From GCA-2732755 sp965228265 (lineage in GTDB: Bacteria > Planctomycetota > Phycisphaerae > Phycisphaerales > UBA1924), in contig OZ245804.1 in NCBI GenBank assembly GCA_965228265.1, positions 1 to 64,000 on the forward strand: DNA of 64,000 nt. The letters run 5' to 3'. The stretch's first letter is position 1. Each line of letters starts with the position of its first letter. A program made the position numbers and the translations under genes. Shown in pieces: positions 1-9,379 of this stretch. The notes beneath the pieces were generated by a model, which did not search any database, was not told where the DNA came from, and saw only the letters and a program-made list of their open reading frames with translations.

Positions 1-159
1 CAGCCCCGGGCGCTCGTCCCGGTTCTCGTACTCCATGTTGAGAAAGATGCCGCTGACGATGTACCCGGTCAGCAGCGTGAGCACGAGAAAGATGAGCCCG
101 ACCTTGGACAGGAGCCCGAGCGAGCTGAGGCGGGGCCATGCTGGCGATTGCGTGGTCAA
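1..159 (-). CDS. N-terminus of a membrane-anchored protein (cut by window edge)
   Basis: The first 53 codons of a minus-strand gene running off the left edge. The start is read as TTG at 159, eight bases after a GGAG ribosome-binding site (rc 168-171 area). A short polar N-terminus (TTQSPAWPRLSSLG) is followed by one hydrophobic helix (residues about 19-40, LLSKVGLIFLVLTLLTGYIV) and then a charged segment ending ENRDERPGL. It lies 23 bp downstream of the Tat Gfo/Idh/MocA gene and so is probably the last seen member of that operon. The fragment is too short to assign a family. Confidence 0.6.
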   Translation of the reverse strand, partial: MTTQSPAWPRLSSLGLLSKVGLIFLVLTLLTGYIVSGIFLNMEYENRDERPGL

Positions 160-182
160 GGGACGTTCTCCGTGGTGATCGC

Positions 183-1394
183 TCAGACTTCGATCGATTG
201 CTCGCTGCCGGTGGTGATGGCCTTGTGCGCCGCGATGCCGATGGCGGTCGCGCGGGCGGCCTCTTCAACCACACACGCGGGGGTGCTGCCGTCGGCGGCG
301 CAGGCCACGAAGTCACCGAGCGCGTAGTACAGCGCCGAGTTGGGCAGCCCGATGCCGTCCTTGAGCTTGCCCTGACTGGCGAGCTTGGTCGCGTCGGCGA
401 TGAGCGTGATGCCCTCGTCCTTGTGGAACTGCTGGCGGTTCGCGTAGACCTCCCAGCCCTGCGTGGGCGCGTCGGATTCCTTGAACATCCAGCCGTGGCT
501 CCAGGCGAGCTTGATCGCCGCGTTGGTGCCGTACAGCACCTCGTATGTGCCCTCGTACGAGTTGGCGAGCGTGGCTTGGTACTGCAGCACCGCACCGTCC
601 TCGTATGTGAGCGAGCAGGCGATCGTGTCGTGTACAGAGCGGCCGTCTTTGTGAAGACGGATCGAGCCCGCGCCCGAAACCTTGACCGGGTAGCGCTCGG
701 TGTACCAGTTGAAGACGTCGAACTGCTGCGTCCCCCACTCGCCGGCCAGGCCCGTGGTGACCTCGGGATCGAGCCGCCAGTTGAGCGCCTTGTCACGGGC
801 GGGATCGTTTGCGGGCGTGCGCCAGCTCGTTTTCTGGTTGTGCTGGGCGCGCATCGTGACAAGATCACGCACCGAGTCGGAGCGGAAGAACGTGCGCGCA
901 AGCTTGTAGACCGGGTTGCTCCGGCCCTGCAGACCCGAGGCGACGACGCCCTTGGCGGAGCGGGCCGCGGTCACGATCTCGTTGCAGCCTTCGACCGTGT
1001 TCGCCAGCGGGCCGTCGAGGTAGACATGCACGCCCGCCTCGATGCACTGCTTGGCGACCTCGGGGTGCGTGTGTGTCGGCGTCGCGATGGCGACGGCATC
1101 GACCTTGCCCGAACTCAGCATCGCGGCAACATCGCCGAAGCCCTCGGCACCCGCAGAGCGGCGGAGCCCCGCGTTCATCCGGCGTTCGTCGATATCACAG
1201 ACCGCTGCAACTTCCGCGCCTTCGATCTTCGTCAATTCGCCCAGGATCGAACGTCCCTGACGCCCGGCTCCGATGACACCTACGCGCAGGCCCGCGCGGG
1301 GATCGGGCAGCTTCACAAAGCCGAGCTCGGGCAGCACCGCCGCTGCTGCGAGACCACCCGCCGTCTTCACCAGAAACTCGCGTCTGTTGTTCAT
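183..1394 (-). CDS. Tat-exported Gfo/Idh/MocA-family oxidoreductase with altered EKP motif
   Basis: A 403-residue protein with a twin-arginine leader (NNRREFLVKTAGG, then an Ala-rich stretch), so probably folded with its cofactor and exported. A Rossmann motif (VGVIGAGRQGRS, residues 38-49) and the Gfo/Idh/MocA C-terminal sheet domain (WRLDPEVTTGLAGEWGTQQFD) are present. In most family members a Glu-Lys-Pro motif sits at the dinucleotide/substrate junction; here the position reads D127-G128-P129, so the Lys is lost. The family oxidises or reduces sugars using NAD(P). The ATG overlaps the apbE stop by ATGA, showing translational coupling. The neighbours suggest a role in 3-keto-sugar chemistry in the cell envelope. 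Substrate unknown. Confidence 0.88.
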   Translation of the reverse strand: MNNRREFLVKTAGGLAAAAVLPELGFVKLPDPRAGLRVGVIGAGRQGRSILGELTKIEGAEVAAVCDIDERRMNAGLRRSAGAEGFGDVAAMLSSGKVDAVAIATPTHTHPEVAKQCIEAGVHVYLDGPLANTVEGCNEIVTAARSAKGVVASGLQGRSNPVYKLARTFFRSDSVRDLVTMRAQHNQKTSWRTPANDPARDKALNWRLDPEVTTGLAGEWGTQQFDVFNWYTERYPVKVSGAGSIRLHKDGRSVHDTIACSLTYEDGAVLQYQATLANSYEGTYEVLYGTNAAIKLAWSHGWMFKESDAPTQGWEVYANRQQFHKDEGITLIADATKLASQGKLKDGIGLPNSALYYALGDFVACAADGSTPACVVEEAARATAIGIAAHKAITTGSEQSIEV

Positions 1395-2344
1395 GATGCT
1401 TGCTGCCCTTCGTGTTCAGAATCTGGAACGATGACTCTTCCCGCCGCGTTGCCCGCGACGGCCCATCCCCCCGGCGTGGAGCCTTGTGCAGGGAGGATAC
1501 TGACAACGTCTTGCGAGATCGAGTCCGGGCGCGCGCCCAGCACGACCAAAGCCGTCGATAGCGCATCCGTGTCGGCGCTGTATACAGCGATCACCGCCGC
1601 CAGGCGTGCACCGGCGGACGGCTTTCCCGAACGCGGATCGAGGACATGCCCCTCCTGAGCTTCATTCACTCGCCCGCTGGGCGCACTGACCGAGAGCGAC
1701 GCGTCGGCGAGTAACGCGATCGGGGCGTGTTCGTCGTCTTCGATGCGCACGCGCCAGGGATCGCCCCCGGGAGCCGTGCCGATCGATCCCACGGTGCTCG
1801 TCCCGCCGTGCAAAAGCGCCGATGTCACACCCGCTTCACGCAGCGCCTCGAGTGCCCGATCGATCGCCCAGCCCTTGGCGACGGCTCCAAAGTCCAGCTT
1901 CACGCCCGGCTCAGCGAAACGCACCGTCATGGCTGCCGCGTCTACCTCAACCAAGTCCATGCCAAAGCACGGCACATCGCCAGTCGCGGCAGCATCTCGG
2001 AAACCCAAGTGCTCCATCAGCGACCCAACCGCGATATCGAACGCGCCCCCGGTCATCGCCCGGCATCGCTCGCACGCGGCGAGCAGATCCAGCATGTCCC
2101 GGTCGATGCGCACGGCTCTCTCGTGAGCCTCCCGGTTGATCCGGCTGACAAGCGAGCCCCTGTCGAAGATGCTCAGGCGGTCGTGCCAATCCTGGATGAT
2201 CTCGAGCGCCGATTCGCCAAGGGCACGCAGCTCGTGTTCGCTTTTGTGGTCGGCGAGCACGAGCTCGAAGCGCGTCCCCATCGCGGGTAAAGCCAGACGG
2301 AGGCCGATTGAGCCTCCGTCCGGGTGAGAAACGTGGTGTGTCAT
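1391..2344 (-). CDS. apbE: FAD:protein FMN transferase (ApbE)
   Basis: An ApbE-family flavin transferase, which attaches FMN covalently to Ser/Thr of exported flavoproteins. Visible signatures: LPAMGTRFELVL near the N-terminus, GGAFDIAVGSLMEHLGF, the FAD-site DFGAVAKGWAIDRAL, LHGGTST, HVLDPRSGKP and the Mg-site DTDALSTALVVLG. I start at ATG 2344 (MTHHVSHPD), 13 bp after the upstream gene, because a further upstream start would overlap that gene heavily. No typical Sec leader is seen. The stop overlaps the next gene. No NqrC/RnfG-type FMN-binding domain is visible nearby, so the flavinylation target may be the truncated membrane protein or lie elsewhere. Confidence 0.9.
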   Translation of the reverse strand: MTHHVSHPDGGSIGLRLALPAMGTRFELVLADHKSEHELRALGESALEIIQDWHDRLSIFDRGSLVSRINREAHERAVRIDRDMLDLLAACERCRAMTGGAFDIAVGSLMEHLGFRDAAATGDVPCFGMDLVEVDAAAMTVRFAEPGVKLDFGAVAKGWAIDRALEALREAGVTSALLHGGTSTVGSIGTAPGGDPWRVRIEDDEHAPIALLADASLSVSAPSGRVNEAQEGHVLDPRSGKPSAGARLAAVIAVYSADTDALSTALVVLGARPDSISQDVVSILPAQGSTPGGWAVAGNAAGRVIVPDSEHEGQQAS

Positions 2345-2357
2345 GCGCGGATCGCGA

Positions 2358-3707
2358 TCAGATGCGGCTGTAGCGCATCGAATTCGGATCGAAGCGGTAC
2401 GCCCGGCCGTCCCACATGCTGCGGGTGGCAAGGTCGACAGCGACCATGACCTTCGAGGCCAGGTCGATGTTGCTCACCGCCGGCGTGCGGGTGCGGATGC
2501 ACTCGAGGAAGTTCAGACGCAGCTGGTCCTGGTCGTTGCCGATGTCCGGGCACTCGATACGGCGCTGGTCGACCTCGTCGACGAAGATGCGTTCCGGGCG
2601 GATATCGACGTGCCGGCTGTTGAGGTACATGTTCGCCTCGTGGCCGCGGATCATGGTCTCCAGGCCCACCTCGTTGGCGGTCGAGCCGGCCACGATCATG
2701 GTGTGCCCGTCCTCGAACTCGACGTTCAGGTTGACCTGATCCGGGTTCTCCATCTCAAGGTCCACGACGTGATGGCCCGAGGCGGTCACACGCACGGGCC
2801 AGCCCGCGTCGACGGCCATGATCAGGGGCGTCATCACGTGGACGAGCAGGTCACCGATGATACCCGTCGAGAAATCCTTGTACCGGCGCCAGCGGGCGTA
2901 GACCTTCGGGTCCCACTCGCGCGGGCCGAGGTAGCCGAGCCAGGCCTTCCAATCGACGTTCTCGCCCGGGACCCAGCGATCGTCGAGGCCGTAGTAGTTC
3001 CACTCACCCGTCTTCGAGTTCCGGCAGTAGCTCGTCTGGCTCCAGACGGGCTTGCCGATCGCGCCGGCCTTGATCGCCTTGCGCGCCTCGATGTACTTGG
3101 GCAGCATCATCATCTGCGTGCCGACCTGGAAGATGCGGTCCGGGTTGTCGAGCACGAACTTGCGGAGATCGAGCGCCTGATCGAGGTCCAGGGTCATCGG
3201 CTTCTCGCAGTACACGTCCTTGCCCGCGTTGAGCGCGTCGATCGCGTGCTGCGCGTGCCAGTGCTCGGTCGAGGCAATCAGCACCGCGTGGATGTCATCA
3301 CGCCGGAGCACGTCGTGGTAATCGACGTACGCGTCGACCGCGATGCCCTGCTTGTCCTGACACGCCTTCTGGCAATCGGCCATGCGGACCTGGTTCACAT
3401 CGCAGACCGCGACGATCTGCGTGTTGGTCTTGCCCTGCTCCGTCAGATTCATGATCGCGTGGCAGTGACCCGTGCCCATGCCGCCCGTGCCGATGACGGC
3501 CATGCGGATCGGCTCGTTGTCCTTGACCGCCACGGGCGGGAGCTTCTCGATCGTGGGCACGGTTTTCACCGCCCCTCTGCCGCCCGGACGCAGACCGCCC
3601 GTCGACGCGCAGCCGGCGGCGAAAAGACTCGCGCCGCCTGCGGTCACGGCCGCGTTGCCCAGGAACTGACGCCTCGATTGGTCTGACTCTTTCCTGCGAT
3701 TGCTCAT
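2358..3707 (-). CDS. Tat lipoprotein Gfo/Idh/MocA-family oxidoreductase
   Basis: 449 residues. A twin-arginine motif (SRRQFLGNAA, residues 11-20) is followed by a lipobox FAAGC with Cys33, predicting a Tat-exported lipid-anchored protein. A Rossmann motif MAVIGTGGMGTGH (69-81) and intact EKP (Glu168-Lys169-Pro170) show a catalytically competent family fold. The C-terminal region has the planctomycete-type secreted GFO/IDH features (WLGYLGPREWDPKVYARWR; IIGDLLVHVMTPLIMAVDAGWP). Likely oxidises a glycoside or sugar in the envelope. First gene of a run with apbE and the second Tat oxidoreductase; a 21-bp-period direct repeat lies about 90-110 bp upstream. Confidence 0.9.
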   Translation of the reverse strand: MSNRRKESDQSRRQFLGNAAVTAGGASLFAAGCASTGGLRPGGRGAVKTVPTIEKLPPVAVKDNEPIRMAVIGTGGMGTGHCHAIMNLTEQGKTNTQIVAVCDVNQVRMADCQKACQDKQGIAVDAYVDYHDVLRRDDIHAVLIASTEHWHAQHAIDALNAGKDVYCEKPMTLDLDQALDLRKFVLDNPDRIFQVGTQMMMLPKYIEARKAIKAGAIGKPVWSQTSYCRNSKTGEWNYYGLDDRWVPGENVDWKAWLGYLGPREWDPKVYARWRRYKDFSTGIIGDLLVHVMTPLIMAVDAGWPVRVTASGHHVVDLEMENPDQVNLNVEFEDGHTMIVAGSTANEVGLETMIRGHEANMYLNSRHVDIRPERIFVDEVDQRRIECPDIGNDQDQLRLNFLECIRTRTPAVSNIDLASKVMVAVDLATRSMWDGRAYRFDPNSMRYSRI

Positions 3708-3795
3708 TTCACGTCTTCTCCTGGTTTCGCCGCGGCCCCCCGGCGTCGGCGCTTATTGCTTGCGTTCAGGCTACACCACACGTCACGGTGCGTTC

Positions 3796-3827
3796 AACTG
3801 TTACATTTTGCGAGCAAACTGTTACAT
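3796..3827. promoter_or_regulatory. Direct repeat AACTGTTACAT x2 (21-bp period)
   Basis: AACTGTTACAT occurs at 3796-3806 and exactly again at 3817-3827. The 21-bp period puts both copies on one face of the helix. The second copy covers the stop codon of the MFS gene and both lie upstream of the Gfo/Idh/MocA gene starting at 3707. This is the arrangement expected of an operator for a dimeric activator, but no regulator gene is in view. Confidence 0.4.
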
Positions 3828-5087
3828 CGTCGTTCGCTCATCCATTTCATCGACAGCAGGCGCTTCAATCCTGGGCTTTCGCCCCGGGTCCCGGAAGAAC
3901 AGGAAGAAGATCACCATGATCACGCCCGCGAAGATGCAGGGCACGATCCAGACCTGCTTCCAATCGATCACCGCCAACTCGCCCTCGCCCGTGGTGTTCA
4001 TCGCCACGAGCTTGCCGATGATCTGGGCACCGATGAACATACCCAGGCCCTGCGTGATGAGTACGAGGAAACCCTGAGCCTGGCCACGGATCTTGGCGGT
4101 CGACGCGTTATCCACATAGATCTGCCCGGTGACGAAGAAGAAGTCGTAGCAGATGCCGTGCAGGATGACCCCCGTCAAGACCATCCACTTGATGCTGTCG
4201 CCCGCGGCCCCGGCGAAGAGGCCGTAGCGAGCCACCCACGCCGCCATGCCGACCAGCAGCATCCACTTCACACCCAGTCGTGCAAAGAACAGGGGCATCA
4301 CGAGCATGAACGCGATTTCGGACATCTGCCCGAACGACATTGTCTGCGTGATCTTCTCGAAACCGGTCTCCCCTACGAACTGCCCGGCCAGCGCGTAGTA
4401 CGCAGCCAGCGGGATACAGATCAGGAAGCTGCACAGCACGAACACCGAGAACGAGCGGTTCTTGAGCAGGACCAACGCATCAAGCCCGAGTGCATCGCGC
4501 GCCGAGAACGCCTGGCCCTTGGCGGGCGGCGGCGTGTGCGGCAGGGTAAAGCTGAACACGCCCATCGCCAGGGCTGCACCGCCAGCAAGGTAGAACATGT
4601 TCGCCGACGTATCCCAACCGGCCTGCGAGATAGTGACATTGGCGACGATCCAGCCGATTGTGCCCCACACGCGGATCAGCGGGAACTGCTTCTCCGAGTC
4701 CGTCATGTTGTGGAACGCGAGGGTGTTTGTCAGCCCGAGCGTCGGCATGTAGCAGAGCATGTGCAGCAGGATCGCGACGATGAACAGGTTTGCCGACTGC
4801 GAAGCCGCCCACGGAGCCGCGCACAGCGCCACGCCCCCGAGAATCTGCATGACCCCGAGCACCCGCTCGGTCGCAAAGAACCGGTCGGCGATCATGCCCA
4901 GGAAGAAGGGGCTCACGATCGCGGCGATCGGACCCACCGAGTACGCCCAGCCCACCACGTCGCCCATCTCGTTCGCAAACAGGTACGGCCCCATCGAGAC
5001 GTACCACGCACCCCAGAGGAAGAACTCCAGGAACATCATGATCGACAGGCGCGAGCGAACAAACGCAGGGGCTTGGACTGGATCCAT
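3822..5087 (-). CDS. MFS permease of nucleoside/sugar symporter type (NupG-like)
   Basis: About 421 residues starting at ATG 5087 (MDPVQAPAFVRSRLSIMMFLEFF). Twelve hydrophobic segments are apparent. The opening LSIMMFLEFFLWGAWYVSMG, with the Asn/Gly-rich TM1 and the GMIADRFFATERVLG loop between TM2 and TM3, is typical of the nucleoside:H+ symporter (NupG/XapB) group that is common in planctomycete carbohydrate loci. It presumably imports the sugar or glycoside product handled by the surrounding oxidoreductases. It diverges from the TIM-barrel gene across a 171-bp region with two operator-like palindromes. The longer frame starting upstream at 5243 would run through that promoter region and is not favoured. 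Confidence 0.85.
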   Translation of the reverse strand: MDPVQAPAFVRSRLSIMMFLEFFLWGAWYVSMGPYLFANEMGDVVGWAYSVGPIAAIVSPFFLGMIADRFFATERVLGVMQILGGVALCAAPWAASQSANLFIVAILLHMLCYMPTLGLTNTLAFHNMTDSEKQFPLIRVWGTIGWIVANVTISQAGWDTSANMFYLAGGAALAMGVFSFTLPHTPPPAKGQAFSARDALGLDALVLLKNRSFSVFVLCSFLICIPLAAYYALAGQFVGETGFEKITQTMSFGQMSEIAFMLVMPLFFARLGVKWMLLVGMAAWVARYGLFAGAAGDSIKWMVLTGVILHGICYDFFFVTGQIYVDNASTAKIRGQAQGFLVLITQGLGMFIGAQIIGKLVAMNTTGEGELAVIDWKQVWIVPCIFAGVIMVIFFLFFRDPGRKPRIEAPAVDEMDERTTM

Positions 5088-5141
5088 GGGCTCAATTCTC
5101 ACTAGACCGGGAACTCGGTCGCGCGGCGAGTGTAGCGGATT

Positions 5142-5167
5142 GTGTACACGCCCGTTGGTTGTATACA
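5142..5167. promoter_or_regulatory. Twin palindromic operator-like sites
   Basis: Two perfect 8-bp palindromes, GTGTACAC (5142-5149) and TGTATACA (5160-5167), have centres 18 bp apart in the divergent region between the MFS gene (start 5087) and the TIM-barrel gene (start 5259). The TGT(A/G)(T/C)ACA pattern resembles GntR/FadR-type sites with a GTATAC or GTNNAC core that control sugar-acid genes. The placement is right for one regulator controlling both transcripts. No regulator gene is within the window's left part. Confidence 0.45.
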
Positions 5168-5258
5168 GGCCCTTTCGGCTACCGTGTGGGGCATACAGGA
5201 CGCGCGGGCGGAAGTCACGCCCGATGCCTCCCGAACAACACATTCACGGAGCCGACCG

Positions 5259-6262
<1,004 letters not shown>

Positions 6263-6266
<4 letters not shown>

Positions 6267-7396
6267 GCCTGACCTACGCCATGATCGGTGGCGGCATCGG
6301 GGCCTTCATCGGTGAAGTCCACCGCAAGGCCATCGCACTCGACCACACCGCAACACTCGTGGCCGGGGCCCTGTCTTCGACACCCGAGAAGTCCCTCGAA
6401 TCCGCAAAGCAACTCGGCCTGCCCGAGGACCGGTCCTACGGCTCATGGCAGGAGCTCGTCGAATCCGAGCCCAAGCGCACGGACCCCGTCGACTTCATCG
6501 TCATCGTCACGCCCAACGGCACGCACTTCGAGATCGCCGAGGCCTGCCTCAGCGCGGGTCTGAACGTCGTCATCGACAAGCCCATGACGACCACCTCCGA
6601 CGAGGCCCGGAAGCTGGCGCACCTGGCCAACGAGAAGGAATTGCTCTGCGCCCTGACGTACACGTACTCGGGCTACCCCATGATCCGTGAGGCCGCCGAG
6701 CTGGTGCGCTCCGGGGCGCTCGGCAAGCTCCGCCGCGTCGAGGTGAACTACATCCAGGGCTGGCTCGCCGAGAGCATCGAGAAGACGGGCCAGAAGCAGG
6801 CGAGCTGGCGTATGGACCCGAAGCAAGCCGGCGCGGGCGGGGCACTGGGTGACATCGGCACACACGCCGAGCACCTGGCATCGTTTGTCACAGGGCTCGA
6901 GATCGAAGCCCTCTCGGCCGAGCTCACGAGCTTCGGCGAGGGCCGCGTCCTCGACGACGACGCGCTGATCCGTATCCGCTTCGCTGGCGGCGCCAAGGGA
7001 TCGATCAGCGTCTCCCAGATCTGCATCGGCGAGGAGAACTCCATCTCGCTCGGTGTCTTCGGCGACAAGGGCTCGGTCCGCTGGTCCCACGACAACCCCA
7101 ACGACCTGCGCATCACCACGCTCGACACCGGCACACGTCTTGTCACACGAGGCCAAGGCGGGCTCAGCGAAAGAGCCGCCGCCGCAACAAGAACGCCCCC
7201 GGGTCACCCCGAGGGCTATCTGGAAGCATTCGCCAATATCTACCGCGGCGTCGCCGAACTCATCCACGCCAAGAAGTCGGGCACACCCATCGGCCCGCTG
7301 GGCCAGGACGTCCCCGGACCCGCCGCCGGGGTGGAGGGCATGCGCTTCGTCGAACGCGTTGTCGAGAGCTCCAATAGCGACGGCAAGTGGGTCTAA
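6263..7396 (+). CDS. Cytosolic Gfo/Idh/MocA-family oxidoreductase
   Basis: 377 residues, no leader, start ATG 6263 overlapping the previous stop and preceded by AAGGAG at about 6250. Rossmann motif YAMIGGGIGAFIGEVHR (residues 5-21); D105-K106-P107 (IDKP) replaces EKP but keeps the Lys; substrate domain with SWRMDPKQAGAGGALGDIGTH, where the terminal His is in the usual catalytic position. This arrangement resembles inositol dehydrogenase and glycoside-3-dehydrogenase relatives. It likely works inside the cell on the product imported by the MFS permease, with the TIM-barrel partner. Confidence 0.88.
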
Positions 7397-7404
7397 CCGG
7401 ATGT

Positions 7405-7469
7405 CACGGCTTGTCCGTCTGCGGCAAGCCGTGCCCGTCAGACCCACACGGGTTGCAAGACAACCCGTG
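7405..7469. repeat. Pair of related hairpins between convergent genes
   Basis: CACGGCTTG (7405-7413) pairs with CAAGCCGTG (7425-7433), and CACGGGTTG (7447-7455) pairs with CAACCCGTG (7461-7469): two perfect 9-bp stems with nearly the same sequence, lying between convergent stops at 7396 and 7484. There is no T-tract, so this looks more like a REP-type dispersed palindrome that may also block or terminate transcription than a classical terminator. Confidence 0.6.
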
Positions 7470-7483
7470 GCACCCGCCAAGCC

Positions 7484-8656
7484 CTACTCGAGCTCGAGCA
7501 CCCGGATGTCCTTGTACATGATCTCGTTGCCCTCGTGGTGCGTCTGCAGCGCGAAGTGCCCCTCGCTGAAGTCGCTCAGCTCCGTATCCACGAAGGGCAC
7601 GCCGTTGATCCATGTCTGGATGCGATCGCCCTCGGCGCGGATGCGGTAGTCGAACCACGCGTTGTCTCTGGTAATCGGGCCGCCGTCGCCCTCGGGCCAG
7701 GCGCGGTTGTAGATGCACCCCGTGTAGTTCTTCGGGTCGTGCTGGTCGACCTGAGCCTCGTAGCCCGTGGGCCACGGGAAGCCTTCCTGCTCGCTCGGCA
7801 CGGTGCGGAAATAGAGCCCGCTGTTCCCGTTGGCGTTCACCTTCACCAGTGCGCGAAGCTCGAAATCCGTGTACGTCTTCTCTGAAAACAGATGCCCCGG
7901 CCCGTCGCGACCGACGATCGCGCCGTTCTCGAACGTCCACTTGCCGGCGTCCCGGCTGAACCAGCCGTCGAGGTTCCCATCGGCAAGGTGCACCATGCCC
8001 TCGGGCTCCGGGTCAACCGAGAGATCGCGGATCTTGATGTTGCGGAAGCGGAACGCGTGGCCGTGATCCTGCATCGCGATGTACCCGGTCGTGGCGCGGG
8101 TGTTCAAGGGCAGCGGGTTCTCCTCACTGCGGAAGAAGCCCCGATCGTCCAGCTTCGTGTCGATGTGGATCGGCTCGCCGTTGAGCCAGACGTTGAGCGT
8201 GTCGCCCGTCAGCATGACGCGATAGGTGTTCCATTCGCCCGGCTCGTTGACGGACATCCGCGCCGGGGCGACCGCCTCGTAGACCGCGCCGCAGTTGCGG
8301 AGCCCCGGCTCCTCGCCGTGGGTGTCGAGCATCTGGATCTCAAAGCCTGTAAAGGCCGGATCCCCGCCCGAAGAGCCCCGAAGGCCCAGCCCGGAGTTCC
8401 CGCCCTCGGGCATGTAGAAATCGATCGTGAGCTCGAAGTCGCGGTACATGCGGTCCGTACGGAGCCACCCGCCCGTGCCGGGCTTGACCGTCACGATCTC
8501 GCCGTTCTCAACGCCCCAGGCGTCGGGCGCACCGGTCGAGACCCATCCCGTGAGATCCTCGCCGTTGAAGAGCGGCTGCCAGGACGTATCTGTCTCCTGC
8601 GCCCCTGCGAACGAAACGACCATCCCCACCAAGCATGCCGATGCCAGCTTCCGCAT
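7484..8656 (-). CDS. Secreted tandem DUF1080 (3-keto-disaccharide hydrolase domain) protein
   Basis: 390 residues from ATG 8656, preceded by a strong GAGGAGGA site. A Sec signal peptide (MRKLASACLVGMVVSFAGAQ) precedes two DUF1080 domains. Domain 1 begins WQPLFNGEDLTGW (about residue 25) and has the GGNSGLGLRG and FEIQMLD strands; domain 2 begins VHLADGNLDGWFS and has NGNSGLYFRT and YEAQVDQHDPKNYTG. Members of this family (concanavalin-like fold) are linked to cleavage of 3-keto glycosides. Two domains in one chain suggests an internal duplication. Convergent with the oxidoreductase gene. It would act in the periplasm after an exported oxidoreductase. Confidence 0.9.
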   Translation of the reverse strand: MRKLASACLVGMVVSFAGAQETDTSWQPLFNGEDLTGWVSTGAPDAWGVENGEIVTVKPGTGGWLRTDRMYRDFELTIDFYMPEGGNSGLGLRGSSGGDPAFTGFEIQMLDTHGEEPGLRNCGAVYEAVAPARMSVNEPGEWNTYRVMLTGDTLNVWLNGEPIHIDTKLDDRGFFRSEENPLPLNTRATTGYIAMQDHGHAFRFRNIKIRDLSVDPEPEGMVHLADGNLDGWFSRDAGKWTFENGAIVGRDGPGHLFSEKTYTDFELRALVKVNANGNSGLYFRTVPSEQEGFPWPTGYEAQVDQHDPKNYTGCIYNRAWPEGDGGPITRDNAWFDYRIRAEGDRIQTWINGVPFVDTELSDFSEGHFALQTHHEGNEIMYKDIRVLELE

Positions 8657-8812
8657 CACGAATCCTCCTCTGACGGGCCGGTCGCCCGAGCGCATCAAAG
8701 CTACCCGCCCTGAGAGCCCCCCGCCACTAGGGCCCCGGCGACCACTCCAGATCACCCTCGATGTTCTGTTGGCATTCCGTTAGACTCGTCTCAATCGCGA
8801 AGGAGAATCCCA

Positions 8813-9265
8813 ATGGGCACACTGGTCATCGAGAAGCACATCAACGCGCCAATCGAGCGCGTCTACGACGTCATGACCGACCTCGAACGCTGGCCCGACA
8901 CCATCGAGGCCATCACCAGAATCGAGAAGCTCACCGAGGGCCCCGTCGGCAACGGAACGCGGTTCAAGGAAACCCGCGTCATGTTCGGGAAGGAACACAC
9001 CGAAACCATGTGCTTCGAGGACGTCGTCCCGAACAGGGGCTACACGCTCGCCGCCAACTCCTGCGGCATGGAATACGCAAGCGTCCACACACTCGCCCCC
9101 GACGCCGGCGGCACGCTGCTCCGCATGGAACTCCGCAGCAAGCCCGTCACCCTGGGCGCCAAAATCATGTCGCCCGTCATGGGCGTGATGATGAAGGGCA
9201 CGATGCGCAAGATGATCAGCAAGGATTTCGACGAGGTCGCCCGCGTGTGCGAGGCGCAGGCCTGA
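8813..9265 (+). CDS. SRPBCC-family (START/polyketide-cyclase-like) protein
   Basis: 150 residues, AAGGAG eight bases before ATG 8813. The N-terminus (IEKHINAPIERVYDVMTDLE, then RWP) is the standard SRPBCC opening, followed by antiparallel strands and a long C-terminal amphipathic helix (SPVMGVMMKGTMRKMISKDF). Such proteins bind hydrophobic ligands in a helix-grip pocket. No catalytic signature or informative neighbour, so the ligand is unknown. Cytoplasmic. Confidence 0.8.
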   Translation: MGTLVIEKHINAPIERVYDVMTDLERWPDTIEAITRIEKLTEGPVGNGTRFKETRVMFGKEHTETMCFEDVVPNRGYTLAANSCGMEYASVHTLAPDAGGTLLRMELRSKPVTLGAKIMSPVMGVMMKGTMRKMISKDFDEVARVCEAQA

Positions 9266-9280
9266 CCCGTGAGCTTGGAA

Positions 9281-9353
9281 TGGGGACGCAGGGACTCGAA
9301 CCCTGGACCAGCGGATTAAAAGTCCGATGCTCTACCAACTGAGCTACGTCCCC
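9281..9353 (-). tRNA. tRNA-Lys (UUU)
   Basis: Read on the minus strand: acceptor GGGGACG / CGTCCCC closes, D-arm AGCTCAGTTGGTAGAGC, anticodon loop CTTTTAA gives UUU, T-arm with GGTTCGAGTCC. Discriminator A; the CCA end is not encoded. 73 nt. Confidence 0.97.
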
Positions 9354-9379
9354 TCGCGCCGCGGCGCTCGGACGCGATC

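Noticed and set aside
138..1658. 506-codon plus-strand frame opposite the Tat oxidoreductase and the 3' part of apbE
   Set aside because: Arg/Val/Leu-rich shadow of high-GC coding on the other strand, with no motif; the minus-strand genes show clear family signatures.
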